A program made the translations under genes and the position numbers. Shown piece by piece: positions 7,222-16,194 of a DNA stretch of 64,000 nucleotides (position 1 is its first letter; every line of letters begins with the position of its first letter). The DNA lies in assembly GCF_002898515.1 (NCBI RefSeq), contig NZ_PPFX01000020.1:1-64000 (forward strand). The letters are read 5' to 3'. The notes beneath the pieces were generated by a model. It saw nothing but the letters and a program-made list of their open reading frames with translations, made no database searches and had not been told where the DNA came from. This stretch comes from Geothermobacter hydrogeniphilus (lineage in GTDB: Bacteria > Desulfobacterota > Desulfuromonadia > Desulfuromonadales > Geothermobacteraceae).

Positions 7222-9390
7222 ATGAATCTGCGGCATAAGACATCGTTGTTGTTGGGGGTTGTTGTCTCCCTGGCTTTGACAGTCAGCGGCTTCTGCATGC
7301 ACTTCCTGTATGAAAAGGCCCTGCGCGCGTCGGTCTACAGCAGTGTTGACATGGTAGCCCAGAGCACCGCCGCCACCATCGCCAATTATCTCGCCAGCGG
7401 TTTCCGCGAGGCCCGGGCGATCGCCTTGACGCTGCCGCTTGACGCCCTGAAAAACAACCATATCGCAGTACTGGAAAAGCAGCTCCGGGTGATGGCCGAC
7501 TCTTTTCCGAATTTCCGCAACGGTCTGTTTATTCTGAATGCTGAAGGCGATCTGCTGGTCGACTGGCCGCCTCATCCGAAAAAGCGCGGCCGTAATTTCT
7601 CTTTTCGTCCCTATTTCCAACGCACCCGCGAAGCCCGCCACGGAATCATCGGTGATCCCTATCGCTCCGCCCGTACCGGGCAGCCGGTGCTGACCTTCAC
7701 CGCCTACCTTCAGGATCGTCAGGGCAATTTTCTCGGGGTCCTGGGCTGCTCGGCGCAACTGCTCGACCCCGCCGGACTCGGCGCACTGCGGCAGAAAAGA
7801 CTCGGACAGTCCGGATATATCTACGTGTTCGATGTCTCGCGAAAAATCATCCTGCACCCGGATGAGAAAAGGATTCTGGTCAGCGATGTGCCCCTCGGCG
7901 CCAACCCGATGTTCGATCGGGCCATCGAGGGAGTTGACGGAGTCGGAGAAACCGTCAACTCCCGTGGTATTTCGATGCTGCTGGCACTGCGCAAGGTGGC
8001 TGGTTCGACCTGGATCGTGGGCGCCCAGGAACCGCGAATCGAGGCCCTGGGGTATATCCATCTTGCCGAATTGCAGATCGCTCTGGCCAGCCTCGCCTGC
8101 GCCCTGCTGGCGGCAGTTATCGGCTGGATCGCCGTCGGTCGGCTGATGCGGCCGCTGCATGAACTGGAGGATATTGTCGAGCAACTGCCGTTGCCCGACG
8201 CAGATGTAGCCAGCCGGCCAGGCAAGGGGAAAATCCTGGAGCGGCTGCTGCCGCTGCAGAAAAACCCTGAGGTCGGAGGGCTGGCGCGGGTTGTCTACGC
8301 TCTCTATGACAAGCTGTCTGAGGCGCTGGCTGATTCCCGGAAGGGTAATGCGGAACTGCAGTCGGCCCAGGATGACCTGACCCAAGCGCTGGATGCTTCC
8401 TGGCAGCTGACCGAACAGCTGGAATCGAATCACCGCATCCTGTCCGAACAGGCGGCTGCTCTCGAAGAAGCCAATCGTCAACTCAAGAACACCCAGTCAC
8501 AGATGCTGCAGCAGGAAAAGATGGCCTCCATCGGTCAGCTGGCGGCCGGGGTGGCCCATGAGATCAACAACCCGATGGGGTTCATCACCAGCAACCTCAA
8601 CACCCTGGGCAAGTATCTCGCCAAGCTGCGTGCCGCCGACAAGGAACAGACCACCCTGCTGACTGAGCTGATGGACGAAGAACAGGCCGAAGCCTACCGG
8701 CGACTGCGCCGCAAGTCCAAGGTCGATATTGTTTTCGAGGATATTCCCGAACTGCTCGATGAATCCCTCGACGGAGCGAAGCGGGTGCGCGATATCGTCC
8801 AGAACCTGAAGACCTTTTCGCGCGTTGACCAGGCTGAAGAGACTGAGGTCAACATCAACGATTGTCTCGACAGCACCCTGAAGATCGTCTGGAACGAACT
8901 CAAGTACAAGGCCGAGGTGAAAAAAGATTTCGGTGAACTGCCGCCGCTCAAATGTCATCCGCAGCAGCTCAATCAGGTGTTCATGAATATCCTCGTCAAT
9001 GCCGCCAACGCCATCGAAGAACGCGGCGAAATCCGCATCCGCACCTGGTGTGAGCAGCGGCAGGTCAAGGTTGCCATTACCGACAATGGCTGCGGTATTC
9101 CCGACGAGGTGCGGGAACGGATCTTTGAACCCTTCTTCACCACCAAGGAGGTCGGCAAAGGGACCGGTCTCGGAATGAGTATTGCCTACGAAATTATCCA
9201 GAAGCACGGCGGGCGGATAGAGATCGACAGCCGGGTCGGTGAGGGAACAACCTTCACCATCATTCTTCCCCTTGATGAAACGGCGGTCGATGATGCTGCA
9301 GCGGATGATCAGCCTGCTGATCATGGACAGGGAGAGGTCAGGACATGGGAGAAGTTGTTGGAAGAATCACGGACTCAGGAGACCGGATGA
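7222..9390 (+). CDS. Membrane histidine kinase with dCache sensor
   Basis: This 722-residue kinase has a membrane helix at about 8-28, a large periplasmic double-Cache domain (about 35-270; [14 protein letters not shown] and [15 protein letters not shown] are typical dCache_1 motifs that bind small organic ligands such as amino or carboxylic acids), a second helix (about 285-305), HAMP, a coiled coil, the HisKA box with His446 (AGVAHEINN) and HATPase_c with DNGCGIPDE and GTGLGMSI. The ATG at 7222 has GAGAGGAA upstream. The gene follows the first kinase after 133 bp and overlaps the next by 4 bp (ATGA). Its catalytic half is very similar to those of the kinases on either side. The specific ligand is not evident. 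Confidence 0.9.
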   Translation: MNLRHKTSLLLGVVVSLALTVSGFCMHFLYEKALRASVYSSVDMVAQSTAATIANYLASGFREARAIALTLPLDALKNNHIAVLEKQLRVMADSFPNFRNGLFILNAEGDLLVDWPPHPKKRGRNFSFRPYFQRTREARHGIIGDPYRSARTGQPVLTFTAYLQDRQGNFLGVLGCSAQLLDPAGLGALRQKRLGQSGYIYVFDVSRKIILHPDEKRILVSDVPLGANPMFDRAIEGVDGVGETVNSRGISMLLALRKVAGSTWIVGAQEPRIEALGYIHLAELQIALASLACALLAAVIGWIAVGRLMRPLHELEDIVEQLPLPDADVASRPGKGKILERLLPLQKNPEVGGLARVVYALYDKLSEALADSRKGNAELQSAQDDLTQALDASWQLTEQLESNHRILSEQAAALEEANRQLKNTQSQMLQQEKMASIGQLAAGVAHEINNPMGFITSNLNTLGKYLAKLRAADKEQTTLLTELMDEEQAEAYRRLRRKSKVDIVFEDIPELLDESLDGAKRVRDIVQNLKTFSRVDQAEETEVNINDCLDSTLKIVWNELKYKAEVKKDFGELPPLKCHPQQLNQVFMNILVNAANAIEERGEIRIRTWCEQRQVKVAITDNGCGIPDEVRERIFEPFFTTKEVGKGTGLGMSIAYEIIQKHGGRIEIDSRVGEGTTFTIILPLDETAVDDAAADDQPADHGQGEVRTWEKLLEESRTQETG

Positions 9391-11981
9391 CCCTCGACTG
9401 GAAAACCCTGGCGCGGCTGAATGTGCCTCTGGTCGAGGTGACCGGGGATCACCGTATCGCCCGTTGCACGGCGCACATGGCTGAGATGCTCGGGAAGACA
9501 CCGGACGAGCTGATCGGGCAGCCCTGCAACCGGTACTTTTGTCATGGGGCCGATGTCGGTGACGACTGTTTCTGTCTGCAGCCGCTGTCCGCGGAGGGGG
9601 AATTGCCGAGCAGGCGATTTGTTATTCGTAATCGCGACGGTCATTCCAGCCTGCTGTTCGGTCAGGCTCTGCCCCATGCCGAAGGCGCGTTTCTGATCCT
9701 GCAGGATATGACCGCGCAGCTACAGGTCCGGCGTCAGCTGCAGCACCATGAGCAGCAGAGCGAATTCCTGTCCCGCGTCTCCAACCGCATGATCACCCTG
9801 CCGGCGGATCGGGCCGACGATGGGATCAACTTCGCCCTGGAAGAACTCGGCCGGTTCCTCCAGGCGGACCGTTGTTACCTGTTTCGTTTCAACAGCGAAC
9901 GGCAGACCATCAGCAATTGTCACGAATGGGTGTCGAATCGCTGCCGACCTGATTTGGAGAACCTGCAGGATATTCCGGTGGCCGAACTGCCCTGGTTCTG
10001 GGAGGCCATGGCCTCCCATCAGCCGCTGGTGGTGAATGATACCGCCGACCTTCCGCCGGAAGCGGGTGCTGAACAGCAGTACTGGCAGGAGAAACAAATC
10101 GGGGCCCTGCTGGTGGTGCCGCTGGTTGACAATGGTCAGATCTGCGGTTTTCTCGGTGTCGATGCGGTCGCGCAGTGTCGAAGATGGCAGAAATCGGATC
10201 ATGAACTGCTGTCGCTGGTCGGCGACCTGGTGCGTGGCCTGGTTTCCAGGAAACAGGGTATCGAGGCACTGGAGAACAGTTCCCGTCGTTTTGCCACCCT
10301 GGCCGACGCGGTGCCGGCGTTGATCTGGGAAACCGGAGTGGATGGACGGCTCTGTTACGGCAACCGGCACTGGCAGCAGTTCACCGGCTGGACGGCTGAG
10401 CGGAGAGACCAGGGCTGGGATGCGTTCGTCCATGTCGATGACCTGGCAAAAATGGTGATCAAGACCGATGCCTGTCTGCAGAAAGGGCGTCTTTTCAGTC
10501 AGGAGTTGCGACTGAGACGAGCCGACGGTGAATACCGCTGGATGGAGATCAATGGCGCGCCGATAACGGCCGGCGACCGGATCTGCGGCATGATCGGTTC
10601 CGCCTTCGATATCACCGACCACAAGATGGTCGAGGAACAGTTGCTGGCCCTGAACGATTCGCTGGAACAGCGGGTTGAAGAACGGACCGCCGCGCTGCAG
10701 AAACTCAACAATGAAATGCGCACCCTGTCGCTGGCGGTGGAGCAGTCTCCCTGTTCGATTATCATTACTGACCTTGACGGCTGTATCGAATATGTCAATC
10801 CCAAGTTCAGTGAAGTGACCGGGTACACTGAGAAGGAGGCTCGGGAGAAGAATCTGCGGGTCCTCAAGGGGGAGGACGGCTGTTCTGACGACAGTCTACT
10901 TTGGAAGACCCTGACCGCCGGAGAGGAATGGCGCGGCGAATTTCACAATCAGCGCAAGAACGGTGAGTTTTTCTGGGAGATGGCCAGTATCTCGCCGATC
11001 GCCGACAGTGATGGCAATATCCGCCATTACCTGGCGGTGAAGGAGGACATCACCGAACGCAAAGAACTTGAACAGGCCGTTCTGCACGAGCGGGATGAGC
11101 TGCAGGAAGCCCAGCGGGAACTGCAGCGGGCCTACAACGAGCTGAAGGCGACCCAGTCGCAGATGCTGCAGCAGGAGAAGATGGCCTCCATCGGCCAGCT
11201 GGCGGCCGGAGTGGCGCATGAAATCAATAACCCGGTCGGATTCATCAAGAGCAACCTGGCGACCCTCGGCAAGTACGTCGACAAGCTGCGCCAGTTCATC
11301 GAGTTGCAGGCTGAGATCCTGGCGGAGCAGGTTCCCGCGGAGAAGCGCGAGGCGCTGAAGGCCGAGGAGAAGAAACTCAAGATCCGCTACCTGCTCGACG
11401 ACATTCCCGACCTGATCGCCGAATCCCTCGACGGTGCCGAACGGGTCAAGACCATTGTCCAGAACCTGAAGAGCTTCTCCCGCGTCGACCAGAGTGAATA
11501 CAGTGAGGCCGATATCAACGAATGCCTGGAAAGTACGATCAATATTGTCTGGAACGAGCTGAAGTACAAGGTCACGCTGGAGCGGGACCTGGCCGAACTG
11601 CCGCGCGTCAAATGCTACCCGCAGCAGCTCAACCAGGTGTTCATGAATATTCTCGTCAATGCTGCCCAGGCGATTGAAACCAAAGGGGAAATTGTCGTTC
11701 AGACGGCTGTCGAGGACGCCTCTGTCGTGGTCCGTATCAGCGACGACGGCTGCGGTATCCCGGAAGAAAACCTGACGCGGATTTTCGAACCTTTCTTTAC
11801 CACCAAGGAGGTCGGCAAGGGCACCGGGCTGGGGATGAGCATCTCGTATGAAATCATCAAGAAACATGGTGGTGATATCGAGGTGGACAGTCGGGTCGGC
11901 GAGGGGACGACCTTCCGTATCAGCCTGCCGCTTGAGGGTGCTCCGGCGCCGGACACAGATGACGATCAGGTCAGCAACTGA
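9387..11981 (+). CDS. Cytoplasmic histidine kinase: PAS-GAF-PAS-PAS
   Basis: This protein of 864 residues has no membrane segment. Order: an N-terminal PAS with several cysteines (GQPCNRYFCHG, DDCFCLQ; about 10-115), GAF (about 125-290), PAS (about 295-415), PAS (about 445-560), then HisKA with His611 (AGVAHEINN) and HATPase_c ([18 protein letters not shown]). I prefer the ATG at 9387, which overlaps the previous stop as ATGA and has AGGAG eight bases upstream, to the ATG at 9345, which lies inside the previous gene. The cysteine-rich PAS might hold a redox cofactor; that is speculation. It probably senses an internal signal in parallel with the two membrane kinases. Confidence 0.9.
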   Translation: MTLDWKTLARLNVPLVEVTGDHRIARCTAHMAEMLGKTPDELIGQPCNRYFCHGADVGDDCFCLQPLSAEGELPSRRFVIRNRDGHSSLLFGQALPHAEGAFLILQDMTAQLQVRRQLQHHEQQSEFLSRVSNRMITLPADRADDGINFALEELGRFLQADRCYLFRFNSERQTISNCHEWVSNRCRPDLENLQDIPVAELPWFWEAMASHQPLVVNDTADLPPEAGAEQQYWQEKQIGALLVVPLVDNGQICGFLGVDAVAQCRRWQKSDHELLSLVGDLVRGLVSRKQGIEALENSSRRFATLADAVPALIWETGVDGRLCYGNRHWQQFTGWTAERRDQGWDAFVHVDDLAKMVIKTDACLQKGRLFSQELRLRRADGEYRWMEINGAPITAGDRICGMIGSAFDITDHKMVEEQLLALNDSLEQRVEERTAALQKLNNEMRTLSLAVEQSPCSIIITDLDGCIEYVNPKFSEVTGYTEKEAREKNLRVLKGEDGCSDDSLLWKTLTAGEEWRGEFHNQRKNGEFFWEMASISPIADSDGNIRHYLAVKEDITERKELEQAVLHERDELQEAQRELQRAYNELKATQSQMLQQEKMASIGQLAAGVAHEINNPVGFIKSNLATLGKYVDKLRQFIELQAEILAEQVPAEKREALKAEEKKLKIRYLLDDIPDLIAESLDGAERVKTIVQNLKSFSRVDQSEYSEADINECLESTINIVWNELKYKVTLERDLAELPRVKCYPQQLNQVFMNILVNAAQAIETKGEIVVQTAVEDASVVVRISDDGCGIPEENLTRIFEPFFTTKEVGKGTGLGMSISYEIIKKHGGDIEVDSRVGEGTTFRISLPLEGAPAPDTDDDQVSN

Positions 11982-12001
11982 CTCGCAGAGAGGATCAGAC
12001 C

Positions 12002-12847
12002 ATGGAACAGCAGATCAATTTGCAGGAACAACAGGTTCGTATCCTTTGCGTTGACGATGAACGCAATGTCCTGCGGGCTCTGCAGCGGATATTTCTCGAT
12101 GATGACTATGAGATCTTCACGGCCGAGTCGGCCGAAGAGGGATTGACAATTCTGGAGGAGGAAGAGGACTTTCAGCTGGTCATCTCCGATTACCGGATGC
12201 CGGGACAGAACGGAGTCGATTTTCTGCGCGAGGTTTGTCGCCGGCGTCCGGAAACGGTTCGTATCGTCCTCTCCGGTTACGCCGATGCCGGGGCGATCGT
12301 TTCGGCCATCAACGAGGGTCAGATCTACAAGTTCATTCCCAAGCCATGGAACGACGACGAACTGAAAAATACTCTCGACGCCGCCCTGCAGCTCTATTTT
12401 CTGCAGCAGCGGAACCGGCAGTTGATGACCGAACTGCAGGAGAGCAACGATAAATTGCAGGAGATGAATGAAAACCTTGAAGAACTGGTGGCTGAGCGAA
12501 CCCAGAGTCTCGAATTCAAGAACCAGGCCCTCGGCATTTCCCAGAATATTCTCGACGCTCTGCCGGTCGCGGTGATCGGTTTCGATGTCGATGGCACCAT
12601 CGTCAAGACCAACCAGGCGTTAAGTGAAATTCTCGACATGCCCGACCAGCACCTGGTGGGATTGCCGCGGGAAGATTTTCTGCCGGATTGTCTCAACCGG
12701 TTCGTCGATGAATCCGGTGATGAGGGGGCAGGCTGCCGAAGGATCGAGATCAGCGGCCGGAAACTTCTGGCCTGGGTTTCCCGTATGGCTTCGGGAGATC
12801 AGGAGGGGATCATACTGACCCTGGCGAACGGGGATTGCGGCAGTTGA
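12002..12847 (+). CDS. Response regulator: REC, coiled coil, PAS
   Basis: This 281-residue protein has an N-terminal receiver (about 12-130) with the acidic pair in CVDDE, phospho-acceptor Asp63 in ISDYRMPG, and KPWND with the conserved Lys. A coiled coil (about 145-185) follows, then a PAS-like domain (about 188-275; LPVAVIGFDVDGTIVKTNQALSEIL). It has no DNA-binding or enzymatic output, so it may act by protein contact or pass signal within a complex. The receiver is of the RpfG-like type found in all REC proteins of this run. The ATG is preceded by GAGAGGA and lies 20 bp after the third kinase, so it is likely a cognate partner. Confidence 0.85.
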   Translation: MEQQINLQEQQVRILCVDDERNVLRALQRIFLDDDYEIFTAESAEEGLTILEEEEDFQLVISDYRMPGQNGVDFLREVCRRRPETVRIVLSGYADAGAIVSAINEGQIYKFIPKPWNDDELKNTLDAALQLYFLQQRNRQLMTELQESNDKLQEMNENLEELVAERTQSLEFKNQALGISQNILDALPVAVIGFDVDGTIVKTNQALSEILDMPDQHLVGLPREDFLPDCLNRFVDESGDEGAGCRRIEISGRKLLAWVSRMASGDQEGIILTLANGDCGS

Positions 12848-12862
12848 CGCGGAGTGAAAACC

Positions 12863-14203
12863 ATGAGTGATGCGAATACCCCCGTAGAGATCAAGGTCCT
12901 GTTCGTCGATGACGAGAAGAATATCCTCTCTTCGTTGCGCCGGCTGACCATGGATGAGGATTTCGAAACCCTGGTCGCCGGTTCGGGCGCCGAAGGGCTG
13001 GAGATCCTGGCGCGGGAAGAGAATATCGGGCTGGTGGTTTCCGACCAGCGCATGCCGGAAATGACCGGTGCCGAGTTCCTCGCCCGAGCGCGGGAGCTGC
13101 ATCCCGATATCCCCCGGATCGTGCTGACCGGCTACGCTGATGTCAGTGCCGCCATAGACGCCATCAACAAGGGCGGGGCCTGTCGTTACATCAAGAAGCC
13201 CTGGGAGGATCAGGAACTGCTGCAGATTATCCGCAGTGAAGTCGACCGTTTTCGCCTGCAGCAGGAGAATAAACGTCTGCAGGCGATTATCCGGGCCAAG
13301 AACGAGGAACTGGAAGACTGGAACCGGCGACTCAAGGGCCGGGTGCTGGAACAGACCGGCGAGATCCGCAAGAAAAACGAAAAACTCTATGCCCATAACA
13401 CGAGACTCAAAAAGACCCTGCGCGGCATTATCGAGGCGCTGTCAAACCTGATTGAACTGCGCGACAAGTCGCTCAACAGCCATGCCGAAAATGTCGCGGC
13501 TCTGGCCCGGGAGATGGCGACCGGCATGAACCTTCCCGAGGCGGAAAGAGACTGCATCTATGAAGCCGCGCTGCTGCATGATATCGGCAAGATCGGCATT
13601 CCCGACGAATTGCTGCACGGCAGGATAGAAGATATGTCGGCTCCTGATGTCGAACGTTACATGCAGCACGCCATCCTCGGGCAGACGGCGATCGACGGCA
13701 TCATCGATCTGCGTCCTGCCGGGGTGCTGATCCGGCATCACCATGAATGGTATGACGGCAGCGGTTATCCCGAGGGCCGCAAGGGGGATGATATCCCGCT
13801 CGGGGCGCGCATCATCGCCATGGCGGATTATGCCGACCGCCTGCTCGGCCCGAACCCGAGCCAGGCGGCGGTGAAGAAGGCCATCGGTTCGGTCCGGGAG
13901 TTGTGCCGCAGCCGTTTCGATCCCGGATTGCTGCCATATCTGGAAAAACCGCTGCTGGAACTTTACGGTCAGGTCGTCTATGCCGACGGCAAGATCGGCA
14001 TGATTCTCGATCCCAATGAGCTGCGTCCAGGGATGCTGCTGGCCGAGGATCTCTACAGCGGAACCGGTCTGATGCTGCTGAAAAAAGGCACCAACCTGCA
14101 GGAGCCGCAGATCGAATCGATTCATCGTTACCACCTGCTCGACCCTTTCCCCGGAGGGGTGACGGTGCTGGTGGCAGAGGAACAGAAAGCCGAGGATGCG
14201 TGA
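12863..14203 (+). CDS. REC-HD-GYP cyclic-di-GMP phosphodiesterase
   Basis: This 446-residue protein has a receiver (about 8-125; Asp61 in VSDQRMPE), a linker coiled coil (about 130-185) and an HD-GYP domain (about 195-370) with the HD pair His239-Asp240 in LLHDIGKIG, HHHEWYDGSGYPEG and Gly301-Tyr302-Pro303. All key HD-GYP residues are present, so it should hydrolyse c-di-GMP under control of phosphorylation. Unusually, about 60 residues follow the HD-GYP domain (LRPGMLLAEDLYSGTGLMLL), resembling a region more often found before it. The ATG at 12863 is chosen for its GGAG eight bases upstream; a GTG nine bases earlier has none. The stop overlaps the next gene (GTGA). Confidence 0.9.
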   Translation: MSDANTPVEIKVLFVDDEKNILSSLRRLTMDEDFETLVAGSGAEGLEILAREENIGLVVSDQRMPEMTGAEFLARARELHPDIPRIVLTGYADVSAAIDAINKGGACRYIKKPWEDQELLQIIRSEVDRFRLQQENKRLQAIIRAKNEELEDWNRRLKGRVLEQTGEIRKKNEKLYAHNTRLKKTLRGIIEALSNLIELRDKSLNSHAENVAALAREMATGMNLPEAERDCIYEAALLHDIGKIGIPDELLHGRIEDMSAPDVERYMQHAILGQTAIDGIIDLRPAGVLIRHHHEWYDGSGYPEGRKGDDIPLGARIIAMADYADRLLGPNPSQAAVKKAIGSVRELCRSRFDPGLLPYLEKPLLELYGQVVYADGKIGMILDPNELRPGMLLAEDLYSGTGLMLLKKGTNLQEPQIESIHRYHLLDPFPGGVTVLVAEEQKAEDA

Positions 14204-14886
14204 TCGAGTACGATGACATAGAGCGAAAGATGGTTCTCAAGCTGGTCTATTACGGGCCGGCCATGTCAGGAAAGACAACCAATCTGCTGCAGCTTCACGA
14301 GCAGTTGCAGCGGAATGGCCGTGGGGATCTGATGGTGCTCGACACCCGGGATGACCGCACCATCTTCTTTGACCTGCTGCCCTTCTTCCTGGTTGCGCCC
14401 AGCGGTCTGAAGATCAAGGTCAAGGTCTATACCGTGCCCGGCCAGGTCAAGCATGACGCCACCCGCAAGGCGGTGCTGCAGCGAGCCGACGGGGTCGCTT
14501 TCATCGCCGATTCACAGCATCGTGAACGGGCCAGCAACGTCAACAGTTTCAGTAACCTGGAGGACAATCTGGCGCTGGTCGGTCTCGATATCGACACCCT
14601 GCCGCTGGTGGTGCAGTATAACAAACGCGACCTTCCCGATATCGTCAGTGAAGAGGAGATTCACAACAGCTGGCAGTCGACCGGCATCCCGGTCTTCTGT
14701 GCTTCGGCCCTCAAGGGCTGGGGAGTGGTGGAGACTTTCCGCCGGCTGGTGGCCCTGACCTACGCGCGGTTGGACAGCCGTTTTCTCCTGGAGGAGAGAC
14801 ATGGTCTCGATCGGGACGCTTTTGTCGCCGGGCTGGTCAGGCCACGGGCTGCGACCGGTGTCGGCGAACGGGGAGGGGAGGTGTGA
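14200..14886 (+). CDS. MglA-like small Ras-type GTPase
   Basis: This 228-residue protein has G1 GPAMSGKTT (19-27), a switch II region with TVPGQV instead of the eukaryotic DxxG, and G4 NKRD. These are features of the bacterial MglA family, which sets front-rear polarity and controls pilus or gliding motors in Myxococcus. The GTG start overlaps the stop of the HD-GYP gene by 4 bp. No MglB or other Roadblock-type GAP is encoded next to it, which is unusual. Placed between a c-di-GMP phosphodiesterase and a REC-fused secretion ATPase, it may act as a switch for localisation or assembly of the motor. The last 25 residues are basic and probably disordered. Confidence 0.9.
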   Translation: MIEYDDIERKMVLKLVYYGPAMSGKTTNLLQLHEQLQRNGRGDLMVLDTRDDRTIFFDLLPFFLVAPSGLKIKVKVYTVPGQVKHDATRKAVLQRADGVAFIADSQHRERASNVNSFSNLEDNLALVGLDIDTLPLVVQYNKRDLPDIVSEEEIHNSWQSTGIPVFCASALKGWGVVETFRRLVALTYARLDSRFLLEERHGLDRDAFVAGLVRPRAATGVGERGGEV

Positions 14887-16194
14887 ATGAGTGAACGGGA
14901 AAATATCGACTATGTCGTCGGCGAAGAGAAGCGGCTGATCGACCTGTTGACCGGTGACGATGTCATGCCGCTGCTGCAGGCCGCATGTCGGGCCGGAGCC
15001 AGCCGGGTTGAAGTCCGGGATGAGGCTCAGGGTATCTTGTGGGATCATGGTCTTTCGACAGGTTCTGTCGGCAGCGGTACGCTACCCGGGTTTGTCAGTG
15101 CCGCTGAGGAACTGATGGTCGAAGGTGAGCCGGTTGGAGACATCCGTCTGCTGGCACCCGAGAGTTGCGCCGGGGTTCTCAAAACTATTTTGGCATTGGT
15201 CGGCGGCGCGCTGAATACGGTGATCACCAGCAACCTTAAGCGGATGCTGACAACGGAAATTCATACCCGGGTCATCAACCAGAGTTACGATGAACTGCTG
15301 GCCATCAACGCCCGGCTGACTGAATCGGAACGAAACTATCGTGAGCTGGCGGAAAACCTTGAAACCAGGGTGCAGCAGCGGACCGCTGAACTGAAGCAGG
15401 CCTATGCCGGTCTGGTTGCTCAGCAGCAGATGGCCTCGGTAGGTCGGCTTGCCGCCGGCGTGGCCCATGAAATCAACAACCCGCTCGGTTTTGTTCACAG
15501 CAACCTGCACTCGTTGCAGACCTACCTGCAGCGCCTGGTCGAGATGCTGCAGTTCTACCGTGCTCGGCACTCCGCTGATGGTGAAGCGGCTGCCGAGGGC
15601 GATGCGCTGTGGCGGAAACTCAAGCTGGATTTCATCCTGGAGGATCTGGATGATCTTTTCCGGGAGAGCATCGACGGCGCCGAACGCGTCAAATCGATTG
15701 TCTCCGATCTGAAGAGTTTTTCGCATATCGACGCCCTCGGGACGGAAAAGATCGAACTGGATGTCGAAGTCGACCGGGCCCTTGGTCTGCTGGCTCACGA
15801 AACCCCGCCTGGAACCAGGATTGTCCGCGACTATAGGACTATTACCCCGGTCACCTGTGTCGGTGGGCAGTTGAGCCAGGTTCTGCTCAACCTGTTGCGC
15901 AACGCGCTGCAGAGTCGCAGTGAAGGCCTTCTGCTGGAAGTCGCCACCGGTTTTTCCGGCGATCAGGTCTGGTTGTCGATCGCCGATAACGGCAGCGGTA
16001 TTCCGGAGGAGCTTCGGAGCCGGGTGTTCGAGCCTTTTTTCACCACCCGCGAGGTCGGCGGCGGCATCGGGCTGGGTTTGACGGTGGTCCACAATATTCT
16101 TGAACAGTGGGGGGGCCGGGTCGATATTGTCGGCCGCCCCGAAGGTGGAACCCGGGTCGAGGTTCGCTGGCCGCGGGGAGCTGATGATGGCTAG
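14887..16194 (+). CDS. Cytoplasmic histidine kinase
   Basis: This 435-residue kinase lacks membrane helices. Residues 1-115 form an unrecognised N-terminal domain, possibly a degenerate GAF or PAS; a coiled coil follows (about 120-175), then the HisKA box with His194 ([14 protein letters not shown]) and HATPase_c with DNGSGIPEEL, FFTTREVGGGIGLGL. Its catalytic half is more diverged than those of the three kinases upstream. The ATG follows the GTPase stop directly, and the 3' end overlaps the next gene by 8 bp, so it is probably made together with the REC-ATPase, its likely phosphorylation partner. Confidence 0.88.
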   Translation: MSERENIDYVVGEEKRLIDLLTGDDVMPLLQAACRAGASRVEVRDEAQGILWDHGLSTGSVGSGTLPGFVSAAEELMVEGEPVGDIRLLAPESCAGVLKTILALVGGALNTVITSNLKRMLTTEIHTRVINQSYDELLAINARLTESERNYRELAENLETRVQQRTAELKQAYAGLVAQQQMASVGRLAAGVAHEINNPLGFVHSNLHSLQTYLQRLVEMLQFYRARHSADGEAAAEGDALWRKLKLDFILEDLDDLFRESIDGAERVKSIVSDLKSFSHIDALGTEKIELDVEVDRALGLLAHETPPGTRIVRDYRTITPVTCVGGQLSQVLLNLLRNALQSRSEGLLLEVATGFSGDQVWLSIADNGSGIPEELRSRVFEPFFTTREVGGGIGLGLTVVHNILEQWGGRVDIVGRPEGGTRVEVRWPRGADDG

